Of a stretch of DNA of 64,000 bases, positions 17,845 to 25,517 are shown piece after piece. The stretch is from the NCBI RefSeq assembly GCF_020164485.1, contig NZ_JAIQZA010000010.1:54700-118699 (forward strand), given 5' to 3'. Origin of the DNA: Salegentibacter tibetensis (GTDB lineage: Bacteria > Bacteroidota > Bacteroidia > Flavobacteriales > Flavobacteriaceae). Within the stretch, counting starts at the first letter, position 1; the number at the start of each line of letters is the position of its first letter. Position numbers and translations under genes: made by a program. The notes under the pieces are model-generated. The model searched no databases, had not been told where the DNA came from, and saw nothing but the letters and a program-made list of their open reading frames with translations.

Positions 17845-19278
17845 GTGAAGAATTATAAAGGAGCCTTAACCCACAATATATTCAGGATCATTACCCAGGC
17901 CTCAGAAGAGCTGAAACTCGAAAGTTATGTGATTGGCGGCTTTGTTCGCGACCATATTTTGCAGCGGGGAGAACCCAAAGACATCGATATTGTGGCCGTG
18001 GGCAGCGGTATAGAATTAGCTCGAAAAGTTGCTGAAATCCTTCCGCACAAACCCAAAGTTCAGGTTTTCAAAAATTACGGTACCGCAATGCTACGCGCTT
18101 ACGATATGGAAATCGAGTTTGTTGGTGCCCGTAAAGAAAGCTACCAGAAAGACAGCAGAAAACCCATCGTAGAAGATGGCTCCCTGAAGGATGATCAGAA
18201 CCGACGCGATTTTACAATTAATGCGCTGGCATTAAGTTTAAATGAAGATAACTTCGGAAATCTTTTGGACCCTTTTGACGGGATTGAAGATTTAAATTCG
18301 AAAATAATCAGAACTCCGTTAGATCCCGATATTACTTATTCTGATGATCCTCTGCGAATGCTTCGGGCGATTCGTTTTGCTACTCAGCTTAATTTTAAGA
18401 TTGAAAAGGAATCATTAGATGCGATTTCAAGAAATAAAAAACGAATCAAAATTATTTCGAAAGAGAGAATTACAGACGAGCTACATAAAATCATGCTGGC
18501 CGAAAAACCTTCAAAAGGATTTTCCCTTTTGCATAAAACCGGTTTACTTCATATCATTATGCCGGAATTAACCGCTTTGGAGGGCATAGACGAAATTGAA
18601 GGCCAGAAGCACAAAGATAATTTTTGGCATACGCTGGAGGTAGTGGATAATATTTCTAAAAATACCGATGACCTCTGGCTGCGTTGGGCTGCTTTATTGC
18701 ACGATATTGGAAAGGCACCGACTAAGAAATTCCATAAAAAAATTGGCTGGACCTTTCACGGACACGAGTTTGTGGGCGCAAAAATGGTTTTTAAACTCTT
18801 TAAACGCCTTCGACTACCGCTTAACGATAAAATGAAATATGTTCAGAAACTCGTATTAATGAGCTCCCGTCCTATTGCTATTGTAGATAACGATGTAACC
18901 GACTCTGCAGTACGCCGACTTATTTTTGACGCAGGTGAAGATATTGAAGATCTCATGACGCTTTGTGAAGCTGATATCACTACCAAAAACCCAAACCGTT
19001 TTAAAAAATATCACAACAATTTTAAAGTAGTTCGCACCAAAATGAAAGAGGTGGAAGAACGCGACCACGTTCGCCAGTTTCAACCTCCGGTAAGTGGTGA
19101 AGAAATTATGAAAACTTTCAATATCAGGCCTTCACGAGAGATAGGCATTATAAAAGAGACCATCAAAGAAGCAATTCTGGAAGGAGAAATACCCAATGAG
19201 CACGAAGCCGCCAGGGAGTTGATGTTGAAAAAAGGAAAAGAACTTGGGTTATCAGTAGGCAGTGAGCAGTCTCAGTAG
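17845..19278 (+). CDS. CCA-adding enzyme / poly(A) polymerase family nucleotidyltransferase
   Basis: A 477-residue class II tRNA nucleotidyltransferase that completes or repairs the tRNA 3' CCA end. Seen: GGFVRD at residues 31-36, the catalytic DID at 46-48, the template-helix region ENFGNLLDPFDGIEDL, RNA-binding segments, then an HD phosphohydrolase domain with LLHDIGKAP near residue 290. The start is GTG at 17845; no ATG lies nearby before the GGFVRD motif. The last codons (SVGSEQSQ) run into a CAGTAGGCAGT-type low-complexity repeat that also supplies the stop. Confidence 0.93.
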   Translation: MKNYKGALTHNIFRIITQASEELKLESYVIGGFVRDHILQRGEPKDIDIVAVGSGIELARKVAEILPHKPKVQVFKNYGTAMLRAYDMEIEFVGARKESYQKDSRKPIVEDGSLKDDQNRRDFTINALALSLNEDNFGNLLDPFDGIEDLNSKIIRTPLDPDITYSDDPLRMLRAIRFATQLNFKIEKESLDAISRNKKRIKIISKERITDELHKIMLAEKPSKGFSLLHKTGLLHIIMPELTALEGIDEIEGQKHKDNFWHTLEVVDNISKNTDDLWLRWAALLHDIGKAPTKKFHKKIGWTFHGHEFVGAKMVFKLFKRLRLPLNDKMKYVQKLVLMSSRPIAIVDNDVTDSAVRRLIFDAGEDIEDLMTLCEADITTKNPNRFKKYHNNFKVVRTKMKEVEERDHVRQFQPPVSGEEIMKTFNIRPSREIGIIKETIKEAILEGEIPNEHEAARELMLKKGKELGLSVGSEQSQ

Positions 19279-19308
19279 GCAGTAAGTTCAGTAAGCAGTT
19301 TGCAGTAA
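19256..19308. repeat. imperfect CAGT-rich tandem repeat
   Basis: Imperfect tandem copies of CAGTAGGCAGT-type units begin inside the 3' end of the nucleotidyltransferase gene and continue 30 nt past its stop. Confidence 0.6.
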
Positions 19309-19328
19309 AAAATAAAGCTTGAATAAAA

Positions 19329-20354
19329 ATGTATAGAAAATCGGTTAAAATTTCACTGATACTGGTGTACCTGGTTATTGTTGCCGGTGCTGTGGTCAGG
19401 ATGACGGGCTCCGGGATGGGTTGCCCCGATTGGCCAAAGTGTTTCGGTTATTATATTCCTCCTACCGAGGTTTCAGAATTGGAATTTCAGTCCAATCGCG
19501 AGTATGAAAAAGGTCAGGTTATCATCGTTGATGAAACCTTAAAAGTGGCCATTTCCGATTTTGTTTCCGCAGAAAATTATTCCGAAGAAAACTGGGAAAC
19601 TTACACAAAACACGATTATGCCATTTTTAATCCGACGCATACCTGGGTTGAATATATCAACAGGCTTGCCGGAGCTTTAGCCGGATTTGCTGTGCTCATA
19701 ATGGCGGTTCTATCCTTTAAAAAATGGAAAAAAAGAAAACGAATTACTATACTATCGTGGCTCAGCGTTTTCCTTATGGGCTTTCAGGCCTGGCTTGGTG
19801 CTACCGTAGTGTATTCAGTATTATCTCCAGTCAGGATTACAATTCATATGGTGATGGCCCTGGTAATTGTAGCTTTGCTACTTTACTTATTATTTATCGC
19901 AGAAGAAAAAATTAAGAATAAAGTTCCCAATAGAAACTTTAGAAATTTAATGGTTCTGGCGGTAGCTTTAACGCTTATTCAGGTGGTTTTAGGAACGCAG
20001 GTAAGGCAACTGGTAGATGAGCAGGTGAAGATGCTGGGGTACGATGCAAAAGAATTATGGCTGGCCAATCCTGATCTTAATTTTTATGTTCACCGCAGTT
20101 TTTCTATCCTTGTTTTCCTGGTAAACGCCGCACTCTGGTGGAAAAACCGAAAACTCCAGCTTCAGTTTGGAAAAATAAACTGGGTTATGTTATTCCTTTT
20201 ATTAGAAATAGCTACCGGAATTGCGATGTATAATTTTGATTTCCCTTTTCTTTCCCAGCCACTTCACCTGGTGATCGCCTCGGTATTGTTCGGATTTCAG
20301 TTTTATTTATTATTGGAATGCTTTGCCGCGGGCAGAAAGTTGAAAACTTTGTAA
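19329..20354 (+). CDS. ctaA: heme A synthase (COX15/CtaA)
   Basis: A 341-residue inner-membrane enzyme converting heme O to heme A for aa3-type cytochrome oxidase. Eight hydrophobic segments are visible. The first loop has VRMTGSGMGCPDWPKCFG with the family CPDWPxC-type cysteine pair, HTWVEYINRLAG carries the first heme-ligand histidine with E-N-R, and later histidines occur in ITIHMVMA, FYVHRSFS and QPLHLVIA. It lies between the CCA enzyme and the pRiA4b-type gene and has no other oxidase genes nearby. Confidence 0.95.
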   Translation: MYRKSVKISLILVYLVIVAGAVVRMTGSGMGCPDWPKCFGYYIPPTEVSELEFQSNREYEKGQVIIVDETLKVAISDFVSAENYSEENWETYTKHDYAIFNPTHTWVEYINRLAGALAGFAVLIMAVLSFKKWKKRKRITILSWLSVFLMGFQAWLGATVVYSVLSPVRITIHMVMALVIVALLLYLLFIAEEKIKNKVPNRNFRNLMVLAVALTLIQVVLGTQVRQLVDEQVKMLGYDAKELWLANPDLNFYVHRSFSILVFLVNAALWWKNRKLQLQFGKINWVMLFLLLEIATGIAMYNFDFPFLSQPLHLVIASVLFGFQFYLLLECFAAGRKLKTL

Positions 20355-20378
20355 CTTTGCCCCTTAAAATTTAATATT

Positions 20379-20888
20379 ATGGTTTACCGATTTAGAGTAA
20401 TTCTTGATGCTGAGGAAGATGTGTTTAGGGATATAGAAATACTGCAGGAAGACACCCTGGAAGACCTTCATAACACCATTTTACAGTCCTTTGGATTTGA
20501 TGGAACAGAGATGGCCTCTTTCTATTTAAGCGATGATGACTGGCAGCAAGGTGAAGAGTTTTCACAATTTGATATGGGTGGCGAAGTGCGATTAATGAAC
20601 GAAACCAGCCTCGAGTCTATTTTAGATGAAGACAACAGAAAAATAATCTATATTTACGACTTCCTGAAAATGTGGACCTTCTTAATCGAACTCGCCCAGG
20701 TAGGCGAAATTGAAGCCGGAAGGGATTACCCTAACCTAATGTTTGTTCACGGTCAACTTCCCGATGAAGCTCCGGACAAAGATTTTGTTGGGGAAGATGA
20801 TGAAGATGCAGGTGGTGGCGATATGTTTGATCAGGGTTTCAACACCAACGATTACGACGATCTTTCTTTTGATGAAAATTGGAATTGA
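20379..20888 (+). CDS. plasmid pRiA4b ORF-3-like protein (TnpR passenger family)
   Basis: A 169-residue protein resembling the pRiA4b ORF-3 / IS1096-passenger TnpR family: VYRFRVILDAEEDVFRDIEI at the front, the LEDLHNTILQSFGFDG helix, and a FYLSDDDWQQGEEFSQFDM segment. The last about 45 residues are strongly acidic and glycine/aspartate-rich, probably disordered. Despite the family name no transposon ends are visible here, and in Bacteroidota it is usually a chromosomal single-copy gene. Biochemical function is unknown. The sequence TAACTTTG (20352-20359), overlapping the ctaA stop, could be its -7 element. Confidence 0.8.
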   Translation: MVYRFRVILDAEEDVFRDIEILQEDTLEDLHNTILQSFGFDGTEMASFYLSDDDWQQGEEFSQFDMGGEVRLMNETSLESILDEDNRKIIYIYDFLKMWTFLIELAQVGEIEAGRDYPNLMFVHGQLPDEAPDKDFVGEDDEDAGGGDMFDQGFNTNDYDDLSFDENWN

Positions 20889-20890
20889 TT

Positions 20891-21143
20891 CCGTAGGAAT
20901 CATCCCGAACTTGTTTCGGGATCTCAACTAACAGTGATTTTGAAAGCTCACGTCAAGCTGAACCTGCCCGTCCGTTCAGGCGGGCTTGTTTCAGCTTCTA
21001 ACTTGATAGTAATTAGAATTCTTAGCTTTATAAATTAAAATTAGATTTTCGGAGTTTATCCCGATTTTTATCGGGACGGAAATGACAAAAATAGATTTCC
21101 GCCTTTACCGAAAATGAATTCGGCACAGGCTGCGGAAATGACT
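20891..21143. repeat. cluster of palindromic repeats (families A and C)
   Basis: This gap holds a short TCATCCCGAAC...TTTCGGGATC palindrome (20899-20923), an extended family A copy with an internal second hairpin (20950-21002), an ATCCCGATTTTTATCGGGA hairpin near 21058, and a family C copy TAGATTTCCGCC...GCGGAAATGAC (about 21091-21143). No coding potential was found. Confidence 0.75.
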
Positions 21144-21155
21144 AAATAAAAATTC

Positions 21156-22214
21156 ATGATCAACCTTTTTAATGCGCAAATTGAATCCCTTTCTATTCAC
21201 AGGGTTGGGAACAAAAGTAGAAACGAGAACATTTTTCTCTCTGCGGCACCTTATCAGTTAAACGATGAGATCACACCTTTAATAAAGGAATATTTTCTGA
21301 AACCGTTTCGGGAAAAAGAAGAAAATTACTTCAATTTTTCTCACGATACCGATATTGAATTTAACGAATTATACAATCTGGCTAACGCAGTTTTTGATGA
21401 TCCCGGAAACATTCACGAAGCCTCAAAAAAAATCACTACGCTGTTATTTGAGCAATCTTCACATCCGCATATCAAGAGCGGGGAAGTTTACGTGGTTTAT
21501 TTTGAAAACCTGCAAATAGATAATGAAAAGGTTTCCGGAATCGGAATTTTTAAATCTGAGCTAAAACACGATTTCCTTCAGTTTGAGGAAAACGGAATTA
21601 TTTTAGAAATGATCGTTCAGCAAGGGATTAACCTCAACAAGTTGGATAAGGGCGCGCTTATTTTTAATAAAAACCGCGAGGAAGGTTATAAAATCCTTTC
21701 AGTAGATTCTAACAAATACGATACTAAATATTGGCTGGAAAACTTTTTGGGTGTTGATGTGATGCGTGATGAGAATTACAACACCAAAAGTTATCTGAAT
21801 TTCTGTAAAAACTTCGCCAAAGACGTGGTTTTACCTGCGGAAGATAAAAAAGAAGAGGTGATGTTTATGAATCGAAGTATGGATTACTTCGCCAAAAACG
21901 ATGATTTTGAGGAAAGTAATTTTTTGAATTCAGTAATTGATAATCCTGAATTATTACCCGAATTTCAGCATTATAAAACCGAAAAAGCGCCAAAATACAA
22001 AATTGAAGATCTTACCAATTTTCCTATCGCCAATAAAGCTGTAACCGATGCGCGTAAGAAAATTAAGAGCGTTATTAACCTGGATACGCACATTCAGATT
22101 AAAATGGATTTCGTAAACGCAGAATCAGCCGATAAGTTTGTGGAAAAAGGCTGGGATGAAGAAAAACAAATGTATTATTACCTGGTTTACTTTAATAAAG
22201 AGGAAAAGAGTTAA
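21156..22214 (+). CDS. nucleoid-associated protein (YejK/NdpA family)
   Basis: A 352-residue protein of the NA37/YejK family of nucleoid-associated DNA-binding proteins. The N-terminal half contains FNAQIESLSIHRVGNKSR and an SGEVYVVYFENLQID strand. The middle has NKNREEGYKILSVDSNKYDTKYW and the conserved NYNTKSYLNFCKNFAKDVV helix. The C-terminal third carries INLDTHIQIKMDFVNAESADKFVEKG, as in other Bacteroidota members. Role in chromosome organisation is inferred from the family. It is flanked on both sides by repeat-filled gaps and appears monocistronic. Confidence 0.85.
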   Translation: MINLFNAQIESLSIHRVGNKSRNENIFLSAAPYQLNDEITPLIKEYFLKPFREKEENYFNFSHDTDIEFNELYNLANAVFDDPGNIHEASKKITTLLFEQSSHPHIKSGEVYVVYFENLQIDNEKVSGIGIFKSELKHDFLQFEENGIILEMIVQQGINLNKLDKGALIFNKNREEGYKILSVDSNKYDTKYWLENFLGVDVMRDENYNTKSYLNFCKNFAKDVVLPAEDKKEEVMFMNRSMDYFAKNDDFEESNFLNSVIDNPELLPEFQHYKTEKAPKYKIEDLTNFPIANKAVTDARKKIKSVINLDTHIQIKMDFVNAESADKFVEKGWDEEKQMYYYLVYFNKEEKS

Positions 22215-22320
22215 ATAGAATATTCAAAAAATAGTAGCCAGGAATACACTAATAATATTTGTGAATGCGTGCTATTAATGATTTGTACAAACAGGAGGTT
22301 GTGTGAAAAGTTCTTAAAAT

Positions 22321-22443
22321 CGTCATCCTGAACCTACCCCTCCGTTCAGGCGGTTTATTTCAGAGCTTGCTCCGATTTTTTTCGGAGATCTAAGACGTCG
22401 GTAATCAGAACAGGTTAGAAGCTGAAACAAGTTCAGCTTGACG
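22321..22443. repeat. family A inverted palindrome pair, extended form
   Basis: Left unit CGTCATCCTGAACC... with internal hairpins (CCGTTCAGGCGG; GCTCCGATTTTTTTCGGAG) ends near 22393; the right unit AGAAGCTGAAACAAGTTCAGC...GACG lies at 22416-22443 in inverted orientation. It lies between the convergent nucleoid-protein and 22.5-kb genes, so it could also act as a bidirectional terminator. Confidence 0.8.
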
Positions 22444-22476
22444 AAACTACACTTTTTAGACAACCTCTTTATTCTT

Positions 22477-23547
22477 TTAAGAACTCTCCAGCAAACGTTT
22501 CATATTTACATCTTCATAATTACGGCGCACAAAATCCAACGCAGTTCTTAAAATCTGGCCCATTGTACTCGCCCGCTTAAATTTTATATCCTTAGTATAT
22601 TTATAAAGATCGCTTCTCAAGGTTTTTACATTGGCCTGGGTAGAAACGTGATCGTTTATCATACAACGCAACAATTCCTTATAACGCGGACGGGTATTGA
22701 TAATCCTCTTGGCAAGCAGGGAACGCTCTTCTTTTCTGTACTGCTCAATGGAAGATTCCTGTAATTTATCCTGAACCAACTGTACCATCTTAAGATTCTC
22801 CTTGAAGAACTGCGGACGGTAAACTTTTAAACTTCCTTCAAAACACTGCTGATCAAAATCAATCGCCCTGATTTGATATTCCACGTGGTCAAAATCGTGA
22901 GTGGGAATTACCACGTAATTGTAAGAACGCATATCCCCTAAAAGTCTTACTGTGCAGCGCTCATTAAATTTTACGAACTGTTTGGCGATTTGGGTTTGCG
23001 CCCGGTTATCACAGCTTGGCAAATGATCTTCGATAAAAACATCACCCGGAATTCCCGCGATATGTTCTTCAATTAAAGTATCTTTATAAACAAGGAAATT
23101 AATTCGATGAGGGGAAAGCAAATGTTCTAACTCAAGACCATAAATTCGAGACGCATCAGCTTTCTTTACGTAGAAATAAGTAAAACTATCATTCAGGATA
23201 TTTCGCACTTTTATACGGAAAGGTTTTGAATTTCCAAAGGTGCAATAATCAATAGCATCTACATTTAAAAATTCCAGCGAGTCGTCACTACCATCTGAAT
23301 GCATTATGGTGTAAACCTGTTTCAGGCTGTTATCAATTTCTTCTCTTTCAAAATCCGGATAATAACAGCGTACCCAAAAAGTATCTTCTTCGTGCTGATC
23401 GTACACCACCACCGAACCGGAAAAGCGCAACAAATCGTCATAGAAAACCGGAATTTTGGTGTTCCGATTATGTTTGGCCAGATATCTGTTTAACCTTTCA
23501 TTTACTGCAAATGAAGGTTTTTTCTTTGACATCAGCTTTTCTTCCAT
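22477..23547 (-). CDS. conserved protein of unknown function, possible kinase-like region
   Basis: A protein of about 356 residues that I recognise only as a conserved Flavobacteriia type. No signal peptide or membrane segment is seen. Around residues 200-230 the succession TVRLLGDMRSYNYVVIP and YQIRAIDFDQQ resembles a catalytic loop (D...N) followed by a metal-binding DFD, as in HipA- or kinase-fold proteins; this is a weak inference. The C-terminus is basic and helical. The frame opens at 23568, but a TATTTTTG promoter element overlaps that point, so a start at 23547 (or 23532) is preferred. Confidence 0.6.
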   Translation of the reverse strand: MEEKLMSKKKPSFAVNERLNRYLAKHNRNTKIPVFYDDLLRFSGSVVVYDQHEEDTFWVRCYYPDFEREEIDNSLKQVYTIMHSDGSDDSLEFLNVDAIDYCTFGNSKPFRIKVRNILNDSFTYFYVKKADASRIYGLELEHLLSPHRINFLVYKDTLIEEHIAGIPGDVFIEDHLPSCDNRAQTQIAKQFVKFNERCTVRLLGDMRSYNYVVIPTHDFDHVEYQIRAIDFDQQCFEGSLKVYRPQFFKENLKMVQLVQDKLQESSIEQYRKEERSLLAKRIINTRPRYKELLRCMINDHVSTQANVKTLRSDLYKYTKDIKFKRASTMGQILRTALDFVRRNYEDVNMKRLLESS

Positions 23548-23565
23548 ATTATGTTTGCTTTTCAT

Positions 23566-23600
23566 CAAAAATAAGCTTTCTAGAGCGGAATCTGTAACAA
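23566..23600 (-). promoter_or_regulatory. candidate promoter of the 22.5-kb gene
   Basis: On the minus strand TATTTTTG (23573-23566) fits TAnnTTTG, with TTG 24 nt upstream (23600-23598), slightly longer than usual spacing. It overlaps the farthest upstream start codons and so argues for a downstream start. Confidence 0.4.
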
Positions 23601-23641
23601 TTTCCTAACTTCGTCGTCATACTTTAAACTTTTCTTCAATT

Positions 23642-24547
23642 TTGGAAACAATTCTAAGTCTTAAAGACCTTACTAAAAAATATGGTGCGCTAACCGCGGT
23701 AGACAACCTGTCTTTTGCCATTAAAAAAGGCAACGTATATGGTATTTTAGGCCCTAACGGAAGTGGAAAATCTACCACGCTCGGGATGGTGCTAAATGTC
23801 GTTAACAAAACCTCTGGTGAATTTGCCTGGTTTAGCGGAAATATGGATACTCACGAAGCTTTAAAGAAAGTGGGGGCCATTATAGAACATCCTAATTTTT
23901 ACCCCTATATGACCGCTGCTCAGAACCTGGCTTTGGTCTGTAAAATTAAAGATGTCCCGAAAGATAAAATTGACGAAAAACTCGAAATTGTAGGTTTACT
24001 GGACAGAAAAGATAGTAAATTCAGGACTTTTTCTTTGGGAATGAAACAGCGCCTGGCCATTGCCTCTGCCCTGCTTAACGATCCTAAAATTTTAATCCTG
24101 GATGAACCAACAAACGGATTGGATCCGCAGGGAATTCATCAAATCCGGGAGATCATCAGGAAGATCGCTGCCGGAGGTACTACTATTTTACTCGCTTCGC
24201 ATTTATTGGATGAAGTAGAGAAGGTTTGTTCTCACGTGGTTATCATCAGAAACGGAAAGAAACTTTACAGTGGGCCTGTAGATGCTATTAATGCCAGTCA
24301 CGGTTTCTTTGAACTGCAGGCAAAAAATATGCAGTTACTGCAAGAATTACTTATTGCGCATCCGGGAATAGATAAAGTTTCAGAAAAAGAAAGTATTGTT
24401 ACCGCTATTCTTAAAGAGCCAATGGACGCTGAAACCATTAACGAATATTTGTTTGAAAAAGGACTTTCCCTTTCCTACCTGGTAAAACGTAAAGAAAGCC
24501 TGGAAGAGCAATTTCTTCAATTAACCAATCAAACTCCAACTGCATAA
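23642..24547 (+). CDS. ABC transporter ATP-binding protein
   Basis: A 301-residue ATPase of an ABC-2 type exporter. Walker A GPNGSGKS lies at residues 37-44, the signature region TFSLGMKQRLAIA near 135, Walker B ILILDEPTNGLDPQG near 155, and a switch histidine in LLASHLLDE. The C-terminal about 80 residues follow the pattern of Bcr/CcmA-like subunits. The start appears to be TTG at 23642, because no ATG precedes the conserved ILSLKDLTKKYG strand. It is translationally coupled to the permease gene (TAATG overlap). Confidence 0.93.
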   Translation: METILSLKDLTKKYGALTAVDNLSFAIKKGNVYGILGPNGSGKSTTLGMVLNVVNKTSGEFAWFSGNMDTHEALKKVGAIIEHPNFYPYMTAAQNLALVCKIKDVPKDKIDEKLEIVGLLDRKDSKFRTFSLGMKQRLAIASALLNDPKILILDEPTNGLDPQGIHQIREIIRKIAAGGTTILLASHLLDEVEKVCSHVVIIRNGKKLYSGPVDAINASHGFFELQAKNMQLLQELLIAHPGIDKVSEKESIVTAILKEPMDAETINEYLFEKGLSLSYLVKRKESLEEQFLQLTNQTPTA

Positions 24548-25383
24548 TGCTACGACTTTTAGAGATAGAATATCTTAAATTACGCTATAGCCGTTCGGCA
24601 AAAATACTGGTTCTAACATATTTTATTTTAATAACTTTTATCGCTTTAATCGCTTCTATTGAATTCAATTTAGGCGAAATTAATTTCCGGGTAGCCGACC
24701 AGGGGATTTTTAATTTCCCGTATATCTGGCATTTCAATTCCTATATCGCTGCTTTGCTAAAACTTTTCCTGGCCATCGTGATTGTTTCGATGATGTCTAA
24801 CGAATACAGCAACAGGACCTTAAAACAAAACCTCATCGACGGTTTGAGTAAAAAGGAGTTTATCGCTTCAAAATTCTTAACCGTTACAGTATTTTCTTTG
24901 ATTTCGACACTTTTTCTGTTTATCGTTTCGATGATTTTAGGGCTTTCTTTTTCAGATTTTAATGAAGCGGCCATCATCTTTTCAGATATGGAATATATGA
25001 TCGCCTATTTCGTGAAACTTACCGGCTTTTTTGCCTTTTGTATGTTCCTGGGAATCCTTATTAAACGCTCGGCTTTTGCACTTGGTTTTCTATTCATCTG
25101 GTGGATTTTAGAAAGTATTGTTTACGGAGTATTAAAGTGGAAGGTATTCAGGGATTCAGAAATCGCTGATAATATTGCAAGATTTTTTCCGCTGGAATCT
25201 ATGAGCAATCTTATTAAAGAACCTTTCTCAAGGTTATCTGCCGTGCAAACCGCCGCCACCCAATTAGGTTCTGAATTTGAAAAAGATTATGGAATTCATT
25301 GGGATCAATTATTAATTGTTATCCTATGGACTGCCATCTTTGTTTTTCTTTCTTATAGCTTACTTAAAAAACGAGATTTGTAA
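24547..25383 (+). CDS. ABC-2 type transporter permease
   Basis: A 278-residue membrane protein with six predicted transmembrane segments, typical of ABC-2 permeases partnered with CcmA-like ATPases. The first segment (ILVLTYFILITFIALIA) is followed by a large periplasmic loop of about 40 residues, then SNEYSNRTLKQNLIDGLSKKEF, the cytoplasmic coupling motif of the family, and paired membrane helices to the C-terminal SYSLLKKRDL. It overlaps the ATPase gene by one nucleotide. The exported substrate is unknown; lipid, antibiotic or protein-export roles all occur in this family. Confidence 0.88.
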   Translation: MLRLLEIEYLKLRYSRSAKILVLTYFILITFIALIASIEFNLGEINFRVADQGIFNFPYIWHFNSYIAALLKLFLAIVIVSMMSNEYSNRTLKQNLIDGLSKKEFIASKFLTVTVFSLISTLFLFIVSMILGLSFSDFNEAAIIFSDMEYMIAYFVKLTGFFAFCMFLGILIKRSAFALGFLFIWWILESIVYGVLKWKVFRDSEIADNIARFFPLESMSNLIKEPFSRLSAVQTAATQLGSEFEKDYGIHWDQLLIVILWTAIFVFLSYSLLKKRDL

Positions 25384-25466
25384 TCTCAAAAGGTGACATT
25401 TTAGCAATTTCGTTTTTCGTTTCTAAAGCTTTAGGACTAAAAACGTTAAGGAAAAGTTTATCGGTT

Positions 25467-25496
25467 TGAATAGGCAGGATTATTGATTAGTTTCGT
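25467..25496 (+). promoter_or_regulatory. promoter of uvrB
   Basis: TTG at 25467-25469 and TAGTTTCG at 25489-25496 (one mismatch to TAnnTTTG) have a 19-nt spacer, and lie 21 nt upstream of the uvrB ATG. Confidence 0.55.
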
Positions 25497-25517
25497 GAGA
25501 ACAAGTCAGGAACACGA

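Noticed and set aside
20379..20888. Insertion sequence suggested by the TnpR-passenger family name
   Set aside because: No transposase, terminal inverted repeats or target duplication is visible; the family is common as a chromosomal gene in Bacteroidota.
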